5,855 nucleotides of DNA from contig JACCRA010000718.1 of NCBI GenBank assembly GCA_013813825.1, positions 1-5,855 of the forward strand. The letters are read 5' to 3'. The DNA comes from Pyrinomonadaceae bacterium (GTDB lineage: Bacteria; Acidobacteriota; Blastocatellia; Pyrinomonadales; Pyrinomonadaceae). Positions 1-5,855 of this stretch are shown here, piece by piece; the stretch's first letter is position 1, and the number at the start of each line of letters is the position of its first letter. The position numbers were made by a program, and so were the translations under genes. The notes under the pieces were generated by a model. It saw only the letters and a program-made list of their open reading frames with translations, did no database searches and was not told the DNA's origin.

Positions 1-989
1 CCGTCGAAGTCCGCGAAGGTGACGCCCAAACCTTTGTTTTCGGGATCGGCGACGCCGGCCTTGACGCTCACATCTTCAAATGTTCCATCAATTTTTTGAT
101 GAAAGAGAATGTTGGTCGCGCCTTTGAAGTTGTCGGGATGGCAGTAGGCGCGGAAGCGCGGATCTCCGCAGAAGAGTTGACCGCGCACGAAGTCCCATTC
201 CATATAGCGTGTGACGAAGAGATCAAGCCGCCCGTCACGGTCGTAATCGAACCAGCCCGCGCTGGTGGACCAACCCGCCACGCTCGCGCCCGTCCGCCGC
301 GTCGCGTCCTCAAACGTGCCGTCACCTTTGTTGCGGTAGAGCGTGCCCGCGCCGTAGGAGGTGACGTAGAGATCGGTGAAGCCGTCGTTATCGTAATCGC
401 CCGCCGCCACGCCCATCGAGTAGCCTTCGCCCTTCAACGCCGCGTGCTCGGTCACGTCCTCAAACGTGCCATCAGCCTTCTGTCGATAGAGGCGATTCCA
501 GAAACGCGCGTCGCGTTTGTCGGGCAGCGCGCCTTTCGGCATCGGATCGTCGATCCGCGCGCCGTTGGTGAAGTAGAGGTCGAGACGCCCGTCGTTGTCG
601 TAATCGAATAGCGCGACGCCAGCACCCATCGTCTCCATCAGATACTTCTGCGAAGTGGGCGAGGCCGCGTGCTTGAAGTTGATGCCCGTCTGCGTCGTGA
701 TGTCCGTGAACGTCACCGGCGATTGTGCTTGCGGCGCGGCGGGCGGCGGGGCCTTCGGCAGATCAACGCTGCCGTAAGCCCGGCCGGTACGCGGCGCGGA
801 CGGGGTGGGCGAAGGCGCTGGCGGCTGTTGTTGCGCGCCAGTGCGGGGGACGATACCCAGAAAGATGAGCGTCAGTGCTACAGGCAGCAACAATGCTCTG
901 GAAAAAGACAGCCGGCCGTCAAGCCGAAGCCTTCCCGCCCGTCGGGCGGCACAGCCGCGAGAGAAAAGAGCCTTGATAATTTTGGTCAT
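1..989 (-). CDS. Secreted FG-GAP/VCBS-repeat protein, CRTAC1-like (partial, C-terminus off the left edge)
   Basis: The frame is open from an ATG at 989-987 to the window edge, giving 329 codons without a stop. The start is followed by a basic N-region, a hydrophobic core at about residues 33-47 and a likely signal-peptidase site after RTGA (residue 52). A Pro/Ala-rich linker runs to about residue 92. Then come FG-GAP blade motifs with calcium-binding loops: DYDNDGRLDLYF (129-140), DYDNDGFTDLYV (198-209), DYDRDGRLDLFV (248-259) and a fourth starting at the edge (DFD, 327). Each is followed or preceded by the usual 'GTFEDV/AT' strand. A two-cysteine segment (C274, C283, with YCHP) is typical of CRTAC1-like proteins. 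Such proteins form secreted or periplasmic beta-propellers, often ending in an ASPIC/UnbV domain, which would lie outside the window. The substrate or partner is unknown. No strong Shine-Dalgarno is visible, and the N-region before the hydrophobic core is long (about 32 residues), so a later start is possible. It diverges from the selenoprotein-like gene of the same broad family at 1124. Confidence 0.88.
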   Translation of the reverse strand, partial: MTKIIKALFSRGCAARRAGRLRLDGRLSFSRALLLPVALTLIFLGIVPRTGAQQQPPAPSPTPSAPRTGRAYGSVDLPKAPPPAAPQAQSPVTFTDITTQTGINFKHAASPTSQKYLMETMGAGVALFDYDNDGRLDLYFTNGARIDDPMPKGALPDKRDARFWNRLYRQKADGTFEDVTEHAALKGEGYSMGVAAGDYDNDGFTDLYVTSYGAGTLYRNKGDGTFEDATRRTGASVAGWSTSAGWFDYDRDGRLDLFVTRYMEWDFVRGQLFCGDPRFRAYCHPDNFKGATNILFHQKIDGTFEDVSVKAGVADPENKGLGVTFADFD

Positions 990-1123
990 CGGTGAACGGT
1001 ATAAGCGGGCGGGGAGACGCTGCCGCGCCATCACTTTACAGCGCAAACTGCGTCATAGTACAGTCGCCCTTCTACATCTCTCGTTGGATTTTTGACGTAA
1101 TACAAATACCCAGAAGCCCTCTC
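990..1123. promoter_or_regulatory. Divergent intergenic region between two FG-GAP family genes
   Basis: These 134 bases separate the start codons of two divergently transcribed genes for secreted FG-GAP proteins, so promoters for both should lie here. I found no convincing paired -35/-10 boxes on either strand. A TTGACG hexamer at 1092-1097 has no matching -10 at the right distance before the 1124 start. The plus-strand frame is open from 992, but the encoded 44 residues do not resemble the family, and the signal peptide begins exactly at the ATG at 1124. I therefore treat this stretch as non-coding. Confidence 0.5.
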
Positions 1124-4100
1124 ATGAAACTCCGTACACCCCGTTTGGAACAGACTCTTCTCGGGGCCGTGCCCGCCTTGTGCGCAATGGCTTTACTGCT
1201 TTCCGCATTCGATCATCGTCTGGCGCTTGCGCAAACGGCCACCCGGCGGCAGCAGCAGCAGGGCGCGGCGCAGGTGGATCGAACGCGGCTCGAAGTTATC
1301 GAAGACTTGTCGGAATCGCTCGCCAACGCTCTGCTCGAACTGTCTGTCGCGACGCGCGATCGCGACTTCGAGCGGACGGCGGAATTTTTGCCCGCGAGAC
1401 TCACGGCCGGGAAGTTTCCGGCACGGCCACTGCCGGTGAAGCCGTCCGTCAAGTGGATCGGCACGCGCGCGTGGACGGTAGATGCGCCGGGGCAAACGGC
1501 GGATGCACAGAGGGTCAACGTCTCGGCTCGTAACGGCTCACCGAAAGCGACGGCGGACGGAGTTGTTGACGCCGTCGCGGTGGTTAATGCCGCCTCCGCG
1601 AGCGCCGTCGCTCCGGCCTTGTCAGTCGTTGGCAAGGAAGATTTTTTGCGCGACTGGACGCAGTTTCTCGCCCACTTCTCGGAGATCGAAGACTCGCGGT
1701 TCAAAGTGAAGGACGCGACGTTCGACGAGGACGCGAAGGCGGTGCTCGGAGCCGAAGTGCCGACGGCCGTGCCGGGCGCGCGGGGTCAGGCGCGGATCGC
1801 TTTTTACGTCATCGGGCGCAACCGTGACGGGCAGCGCGAGTGGGCGCGCGGCGTGACGAACGTCGTCGTGCGTGCCGGAGAGAACGGCCGCTGGCAGTTC
1901 GAGCAATTCGCGTTGGCAAGCCTTGATTCGCTGGTCGCGCTGACCGATCTCTTCTCCGAAGTCGCGGTCCCGGCGGGCGTCGCCAATAGCATCCCGGCCT
2001 ACGGCACGCAGGGCAACGGCGGCTTCGTCTGGCACGGCGCGGCGGCAGCGGATTTCAACAGAGACGGCTGGCTCGATCTCTTCGTCACCTCGGCGAAGAA
2101 GAATTTTCTTTATCTTAACGACGGCAAAGGCAAATTTCGCGACGCGGGCGAAGAAACAGGCGCGAGCCTCCTCGCGACCGGCACCTCTCCGCTCGTGCTC
2201 GATTACGACAACGACGGCGACTCCGATGTCTTCATCTCGGCAGTCGGCCAGCAAATCCTGTTGGAGAATCGGCTGGCGCCGGACGGCAGGCTGGAATTTC
2301 AGGACGCCTCGTCCGAGTCGGGCATCGGCGCAACGTCTGGGATAGGCTTTAGCGCCGTGGCCGGCGACGTGAACAACGACGGCTTTCTGGACATCTACGT
2401 CGCCTCGTACAACCGCTACGGCCAAGTCACTCCCGACTCGTGGTTCCGTGCGACGAACGGGACGCCCGATCTGCTGTTCATCAATCAGGGCAACGGCACG
2501 TTCCGCGAAGAGGCCGCGAAGTGGGGCGTCGCCGACAGTCGCTGGGGCTATGCGGCCGAGTTCGCCGACGTGAACGGCGACGGCAAAATCGATCTCTACG
2601 TCGCCAACGATTTCGGCGAGAAGGCGATGTACATCAACCGGGGCGATAAGTTTGTGGACGAGGCGCGGGAGCGCGGCGTGCTCGATCCCGGCAACGGGAT
2701 GGGCGTCTCTTTCGGCGACTACAACAACGACGGCCTGCTCGATCTGCACGCGACGAATATGTCCTCGACCGCCGGCAACCGCATCCTCTCGCGCCTCTTC
2801 CCGAATTCGAGCGCGAAGGACAACGTGCTCAAGAAACTCGCCGCCGGCAACAATCTGTACGAAAACCTCGGCGGCGGAAAGTTCAAGGATGTGACGGCGG
2901 AGGTCGGCGGCTTCTCGGGCGGTTGGGCGTGGGGCGGCGGCTTCATCGATTTCGACAACGACGGCTGGGAGGACATTTTCACGCCGAACGGCTTCATCTC
3001 CGGCAAGTCGATGAAAGACACTTGAAGCCACTTCTGGCGTCAGGTCGTGACGCACTCGAATGACGGGAAGGAGGAGCAGGGCGCGCTCCGCACGGATCAG
3101 AATCAACTGATCAACGAGCAGGGCTTTTCGTTCAGCGGCTACGAGCGCGATCCGCTTTATTTGAACCTCGGCAATAAAAAGTTCACGGACATCTCCGGCG
3201 TCAGCGGCATCGACTCGATCACCGACGGCCGTGCCGGCGTCTTCGCGGACTTCGATAACGACGGCGACTCGGACGTGTTTATGACGACGATTCAGGGGCA
3301 GTCGCACCTGCTGTTCCGCAACAACGTCGGGCAGGGCAACAAACACCTGCGCGTCGCCCTCGAAGGGACCAAGCCGAGCACGCGCGACGCCTACGGCGCA
3401 ATCGTGCGCGTCAAAACGTCGGCGGGGACGCTCACCAAAATCAAGAGCGGTGGCTCGGGCTTCATCTCTCAGCACGATCCGCGCTTGCTTTTCGGTCTCG
3501 GCCGCGACGAGCGCGCCGAGTGGGTTGAAGTGACGTGGCCGGGCGGCAAGGTCGAGCGCTTCGAGGGCGAGGCGAAAGCCGGCACGCTCGTCTTGCTGCG
3601 CGAAGGCGCGGGCAAGGCGGAAGTGTTAACTTTGAGCCGCGCCAGCCTGCCCGATCCGTTGACCAAAGAAGAGAGCTTCGCGCGCGGCCTCAAGATCGCA
3701 GTCGGCCGGCCGCTGCCAGAGATCGCTTTTAAGACCGCCTCCGGCGGGGTCGCGAGTCTGCAAAGTCATCTAAAGCCCGGACGCCGCTCGCTCGTCAACG
3801 TCTGGGCGACGTGGTGCGTGCCGTGCGCGAAAGAGATGCCGGAGCTTGAGCGTCTGCGTCAGCCTCTGGCCGCTCGCGGCGTCGATCTCATCGGCCTCAA
3901 TGTTGATGCCGAGCCGGACGCCGACGTGAAAGGCTTCCTCAAAGTCCACCACGTGAGTTACCCGATTTACCTCGGCGGCGTAAACGCAATCGAACAGCTC
4001 TACGCGACGGACGAACTCTCCGTGCCGCTCTCCATCGTCGTTGACGATAAGGGCGTTGTCACCGAGATCATTCCCGGCTGGTCGGAGAAGACGCAAAGAC

Positions 4101-4129
4101 GCTTCGCCGCCCTCGCCGGCATTAAATAG
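1124..4129 (+). CDS. Putative selenoprotein: secreted FG-GAP/ASPIC-UnbV protein fused to a TlpA-like thioredoxin domain, with an in-frame TGA at codon 634
   Basis: Read through the TGA at 3023-3025, this is one 1001-residue protein ending in TAG. The ATG at 1124 is chosen because a signal peptide starts there (hydrophobic core about residues 11-28, likely cut after ALA, near residue 36). Residues 40-300 form a domain I do not recognise, possibly NTF2-like in its last part. FG-GAP calcium loops begin at residues 310 (DFNRDGWLDLFV), 360, 415, 482, 532, 609 and 709. An ASPIC/UnbV domain spans about 743-826 (AYGAIVRVKT, LLFGLG, EVTWPGGK). A TlpA/redoxin domain follows from about 859 to 1001, with WATWCVPC at 894-901 (Cys898, Cys901), the fold used in periplasmic thiol-disulfide exchange. 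The TGA lies in GKSMKDT-U-SHFWRQVV, directly after the sixth FG-GAP motif, and the family sequence continues in the same frame. With Sec634, the mature protein has only Cys898 and Cys901 as other thiols. If recoding fails, the product is a 633-residue truncation without ASPIC or thioredoxin domains. Alternatives are a nonsense mutation or a sequencing error. Domain calls are firm; Sec is an inference from the hairpin. Confidence 0.8.
3023..3025 (+). other. In-frame TGA, proposed selenocysteine codon (Sec634)
   Basis: TGA sits in the same frame as the 633 codons before it and the 367 sense codons after it. It is the only in-frame TGA in the roughly 1760 codons of the four supported genes; the two complete genes end in TAG (4127-4129) and TAA (4795-4797). 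The flanking residues KDT and SHFWRQVV belong to the same protein family, so no frameshift is involved. Tryptophan in these genes is written TGG throughout, which makes a genome-wide TGA=Trp code less likely, although the window alone cannot exclude it. Confidence 0.7.
3037..3053 (+). promoter_or_regulatory. Bacterial SECIS-like hairpin downstream of the TGA
   Basis: The mRNA can fold GCGUCA-GGUCG-UGACGC, a perfect 6-bp stem with a 5-nt loop beginning GGUC. The loop starts 17 nt after the TGA (3026-3042 lie between). Known bacterial SECIS elements lie inside the coding region just after UGA, with a G in the first two loop positions and the loop about 16-37 nt from the codon. E. coli fdhF presents CA-GGUC-UG at its apex; here it is CA-GGUC-GUG. 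SelB binds this apex and delivers Sec-tRNA. A weak lower stem (TTC 3032-3034 with GAA 3058-3060) is possible. The fdhF-type bulged U is not evident. The hairpin also encodes WRQVVTH, so it is constrained by protein sequence, and chance formation is not formally excluded. Confidence 0.72.
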
Positions 4130-4145
4130 TCGCGTCGAGGTCTGA

Positions 4146-4203
4146 AGTCCAAAGCCCGAAGTGAGAGAGCGAGCGCTCGACATCGATCTTTGGGCTTTAG
4201 ACT
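4146..4203. repeat. Imperfect inverted repeat / possible terminator after the selenoprotein gene
   Basis: AGTCCAAAGCCCGAAG (4146-4161) can pair with CTTTGGGCTTTAGACT (4188-4203): 14 Watson-Crick pairs, one G-U and one mismatch. The 26-base loop contains a 10-base perfect palindrome, CGAGCGCTCG (4170-4179). The repeat starts 16 bases after the TAG stop, where a transcription terminator would be expected. However, no run of T follows directly, so an ordinary intrinsic terminator is not clear. The AGTCCAAAGCCC-type arms look like an intergenic module dispersed in such genomes, which is an impression from memory. Confidence 0.55.
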
Positions 4204-4219
4204 CTGGAATACCTATTAT
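4189..4219 (+). promoter_or_regulatory. Weak candidate promoter for the small secreted protein gene
   Basis: TATTAT at 4214-4219 matches the -10 consensus at five of six positions. The only nearby -35 candidate is TTGGGC at 4190-4195, which has an 18-base spacer but matches only TTG. It lies within the right arm of the inverted repeat. A short perfect hairpin, CGCCG-CCT-CGGCG (4229-4241), would sit in the 5' leader. The call is tentative. Confidence 0.22.
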
Positions 4220-4278
4220 TTCGTCCGTCGCCGCCTCGGCGTGAAAGCTGTACCACCTTGTTTTTCGTGGAGGAAACT

Positions 4279-4797
4279 ATGGACAACCTCAGGCGGTGTT
4301 TGTTGGCGTGTGCGGTCTTCTGTTCGATGGTCATGGTTGCCGGTAGTGAAGTGGGCGCGCAGGAGGCCGGTGTCGTCCTGAGCGGGCCGCAGTTGGCGCG
4401 CGTGGTGCCGCCGGGATTCTACTTCGAGGGGCAGAGCGCGCCGACGCAGATGCGGAACGCGGTGGCGGCGCGCTTCGGCGCGAAGCGGCACGTCATCGCC
4501 GGGATAGTGGACACGTCCGGCTATTCGGCGGACATCCGCGCCAAGTATGAAGGCTTTTTGATCGCCGATTCATCCATCCGCCTCGGCGGCGAAACGCTCG
4601 GCGTCGGGGCCTACGGCTTCGGCTTTGCGGACGACGGCAAGCTCAACGTCTTCGATGTCGGCGGCAAACAGGTATTGTCAACAGAGACGAAGGAAGATCG
4701 CGCGTTGCGCCGCCCGCGCCCGCTGATGATGATGAAATCAGGCGATGAGGTGCGGCTCTACAGCGGTCGCCGTTATATCGTCGTCGCTGCTCAGTAA
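4279..4797 (+). CDS. Small secreted protein of unknown function
   Basis: This is a 172-residue protein starting at the ATG at 4279. The start is fixed by a strong ribosome-binding site, GGAGG at 4269-4273, five bases upstream; an in-frame TTG at 4258 lies before that site and is not used. Residues 1-27 form a signal peptide (RR at 5-6, hydrophobic core about 8-22, likely cut after VGA). There is no lipobox cysteine, so the mature protein should be soluble in the periplasm or released. The mature part has a glycine- and aromatic-rich opening (PPGFYFEGQSAPTQMRNA, 44-61), an AGIVDTSGYS segment (74-83) and an alternating beta-type pattern (GAYGFGFADDGKLNVFDVGG, 110-129). It ends in a basic RRPRP stretch followed by VRLYSGRRYIVV. 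No catalytic motif is recognisable and no cysteine remains after cleavage. The look resembles conserved hypothetical proteins of Acidobacteriota, from memory. Spacers of about 150 and 280 bases on either side suggest a single-gene transcription unit. Confidence 0.85.
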   Translation: MDNLRRCLLACAVFCSMVMVAGSEVGAQEAGVVLSGPQLARVVPPGFYFEGQSAPTQMRNAVAARFGAKRHVIAGIVDTSGYSADIRAKYEGFLIADSSIRLGGETLGVGAYGFGFADDGKLNVFDVGGKQVLSTETKEDRALRRPRPLMMMKSGDEVRLYSGRRYIVVAAQ

Positions 4798-4854
4798 ATC
4801 AGCCACGGCGGTTTGCGGTTGCGGCGTTTAGCTGCTTGGCTAAGAGCTGTGACA

Positions 4855-5042
4855 GGAAAGAGAGGCCGCGGATGAACACGGAGACACGCGGAAGATAGCG
4901 ATTCTCGGTTGCGTGCGACTACACGACAGAAAGACTCACGCGAAGGCGCAAAGAAAACAAGCCGCACGCAACCGCTCACAGCTATAAAGCAGATGATTTT
5001 CTGCTTCGCATCTCTCCGCGTTTATCTGCGGCTTCTTCTTTT
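4855..5042. repeat. Long imperfect inverted repeat (outer arms)
   Basis: GCCGCGGATGAACACGGAGA (4865-4884) pairs with TCTCCGCGTTTATCTGCGGC (5013-5032). As plus-strand RNA this gives 17 Watson-Crick pairs, two G-U pairs and one mismatch. Pairing extends outward, with more G-U pairs and a mismatch, to about 4855 and 5042. The arms resemble the 'CCGCGGATGAACACGGA' type of dispersed intergenic repeat, a resemblance from memory. No transposase or target-site duplication is visible. Confidence 0.65.
4906..4974. repeat. 12-bp perfect inverted repeat inside the larger one
   Basis: CGGTTGCGTGCG (4906-4917) is the exact reverse complement of CGCACGCAACCG (4963-4974), with a 45-base loop. It nests inside the outer arms at 4855-4884 and 5013-5042, giving a two-tier stem. 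A further 8-bp pair, AGCTGTGA (4845-4852) with TCACAGCT (4976-4983), crosses the outer stem and would be either an alternative fold or a pseudoknot. Confidence 0.65.
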
Positions 5043-5080
5043 CAGGCTGCGCCGCAATCTTGCTTGCAGTGGATGGCACT

Positions 5081-5855
5081 ATGAATCGCCGGGATTTATT
5101 GCGGGCGTCTGTTCTCGCCAACGAGTTCAAGGAAGGCGACCTGCTCGTTGGCGGGACGCGGGATGAGCGCGTGCGGCAGGAGGCGCGGGCGGCGCTCGGA
5201 GCTGTGCGGCTCGGAGTGATCACTAAAACAAACTTCGTCGATGACGGGGTGAGCGAAGCGCTCAACCGCGCGTTAGACTCTCGCCTCGCGGCGGAGCTTA
5301 CTCACCTGACAGTCGGCGAGTTGAAAAATATTCTGCTGGGAGCCGGAAGGGTCAAATGGGTTCGACGTTATCGCGCCGGCTTGTCGAGCGAGGTCATCGC
5401 CACGGTCGTGCGCGTGATGACGAACCAAGAACTATCGGTGGTCGCGCAGTCGCTTTTCAACCCGCTGCCGGGCCGGGGTGTTGCCATCGGCGCGCCCAAT
5501 CACTTCGGCTCGCGCCTGCAACCGAACAGTATTGGCGACGACGAGGAAGAGATTCTCTTCTCGATTCTCGAAGGACTCACTTACGGTTGCTGCGATGTTA
5601 TTCTCGGCATCAACCCGGCGAGCGACGATGTGGAGACGATCATCCGTCTGGAAGAACTCCTCCGCCGCATCGTCGAGCGGCTCGCCTTGCCGACGAGATA
5701 CTGCGTTCTCTCCGACATCCTGAAACAGACGAGCGCGCGGGCACGGACAAAAGTGGATGTCGGATTTCAGAGCTTGGCCGGCACCTCGAAGGCTCTGCAA
5801 GGCATGGTCGGGCTGGACGTTGACGGCTTGCTCGATCAAGCGCGCGGCTTCGACA
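5081..5855 (+). CDS. eutB: Ethanolamine ammonia-lyase large subunit (partial, C-terminus off the right edge)
   Basis: The first 258 codons are present, from the ATG at 5081. EutB with EutC forms the adenosylcobalamin-dependent lyase that converts ethanolamine to acetaldehyde and ammonia. Family landmarks are clear: LANEFKEGDLLVGGT near the N-terminus, GLSSEVIATVVRVMTN, the substrate-site segment SRLQPNS (Arg145 and Gln147, matching Arg160 and Gln162 of the enteric enzyme), EGLTYGCCDVILGINPASDDVE (Asn178, matching Asn193) and VDVGFQSLAGTSKAL. The constant offset of 15 against the enteric enzyme supports collinearity and shows a shorter N-terminus. The glutamate and aspartate ligands (Glu287, Asp362 in the enteric numbering) lie beyond the edge. 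The ribosome-binding site is weak; in-frame GTG 5069 and TTG 5060 are alternative starts. EutC would be expected downstream. No other eut gene lies upstream, so microcompartment association cannot be judged. Confidence 0.93.
   Translation, partial: MNRRDLLRASVLANEFKEGDLLVGGTRDERVRQEARAALGAVRLGVITKTNFVDDGVSEALNRALDSRLAAELTHLTVGELKNILLGAGRVKWVRRYRAGLSSEVIATVVRVMTNQELSVVAQSLFNPLPGRGVAIGAPNHFGSRLQPNSIGDDEEEILFSILEGLTYGCCDVILGINPASDDVETIIRLEELLRRIVERLALPTRYCVLSDILKQTSARARTKVDVGFQSLAGTSKALQGMVGLDVDGLLDQARGFD

Larger units (their letters stand above)
4798..5080. other. Non-coding stretch rich in inverted repeats, upstream of eutB
   Basis: No reading frame here resembles a protein. The stretch holds a short hairpin (TTAGC 4828-4832 with GCTAA 4839-4843) and the nested and overlapping inverted repeats listed separately. 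A segment at about 4928-4954 (AAGACTCACGCGAAGGCGCA and neighbours) resembles the 'CTTTGCGTCTTTGCGTGAG' intergenic modules common in several GC-rich phyla, which is recognition from memory. The eutB promoter should lie at its right end, but no clear -35/-10 pair was found. Confidence 0.55.

Noticed and set aside
96..611. 171-codon open frame on the plus strand
   Set aside because: Antisense shadow of the partial CRTAC1-like gene; the translation has repeated low-complexity VEIGEAVVIV-type segments produced by complementing the calcium-loop codons.
992..1123. 44-residue N-terminal extension from ATG 992
   Set aside because: It would place the signal peptide internally and does not resemble any domain; ATG 1124 gives a standard secretory N-terminus.
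1622..3475. 617-codon open frame on the minus strand
   Set aside because: It is antisense to the FG-GAP gene, Arg/Val/Ala-rich with no recognisable domain, and arises from GC-rich codon usage of the true gene. It also spans the TGA region only because it is on the opposite strand.
3047..4129. Independent 360-residue ASPIC/thioredoxin gene starting at GTG 3047
   Set aside because: No ribosome site, no signal peptide, a start in the middle of a conserved propeller segment, and the same frame as the preceding gene. Readthrough or a broken single gene explains it better.
1124..4129. Simple pseudogene caused by a nonsense mutation
   Set aside because: Not excluded, but less likely: a correctly spaced SECIS-like hairpin with a GGUC loop follows the TGA, and 367 further codons are intact.
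4855..5042. Insertion sequence or MITE with terminal inverted repeats
   Set aside because: No transposase and no flanking direct duplication seen; the arms resemble intergenic dispersed repeats instead.
4798..5080. Cobalamin riboswitch before eutB
   Set aside because: I looked because EutB uses B12, but saw no B12-box-like conserved core; the structure present is repeat-type stems.
4909..5166. 85-codon plus-strand frame over the repeat region
   Set aside because: It runs through inverted repeats and into eutB in the wrong frame, with no ribosome site.
5356..5823. 155-codon plus-strand frame within the eutB region
   Set aside because: Out of frame with the clear EutB translation, Arg/His-rich and without domain signal.

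Overview
This GC-rich window reads like a chromosomal segment of an Acidobacteriota-type bacterium, perhaps class Blastocatellia. That is an inference from the protein repertoire: secreted FG-GAP/ASPIC-UnbV (CRTAC1-like) proteins, a small secreted protein of a kind I associate with that group, and an EutB of matching flavour. No marker gene is present to settle it.

Layout: (1) A minus-strand gene (<1-989), cut by the left edge, encodes a secreted FG-GAP/CRTAC1-like protein. (2) A 134-bp divergent intergenic region (990-1123) follows. (3) A long plus-strand reading frame (1124-4129) has a signal peptide, seven FG-GAP calcium-loop motifs, an ASPIC/UnbV domain and a C-terminal TlpA-like thioredoxin domain with a WCVPC motif. 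One in-frame TGA at 3023-3025 interrupts it. (4) A 149-bp spacer (4130-4278) carries a long imperfect inverted repeat. (5) A small secreted protein of unknown function lies at 4279-4797. (6) A 283-bp non-coding stretch (4798-5080) is rich in inverted repeats. (7) The N-terminal part of ethanolamine ammonia-lyase large subunit EutB (5081->5855) runs off the right edge.

The main result is the TGA inside gene (3). The frame is identical on both sides, the protein family continues without a gap, and the downstream half has no credible start or ribosome site of its own. Seventeen bases after the TGA begins the loop of a perfect 6-bp hairpin, GCGTCA-GGTCG-TGACGC. Its CA-GGTC apex closely resembles the bacterial SECIS element of E. 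coli formate dehydrogenase, at the distance expected for SelB-dependent decoding. I therefore annotate one 1001-residue selenoprotein with Sec at position 634 rather than two genes or a pseudogene. Apart from the CxxC of the fused thioredoxin domain, the predicted mature protein has no cysteine at all, which suggests a Sec centre served by its own thioredoxin domain. To my knowledge this family is not a standard entry in lists of bacterial selenoproteins, but I could not search.

Genes (1) and (3) belong to the same broad family and diverge from a shared upstream region, so they may be co-regulated. The small secreted protein and EutB show no clear functional link to them.
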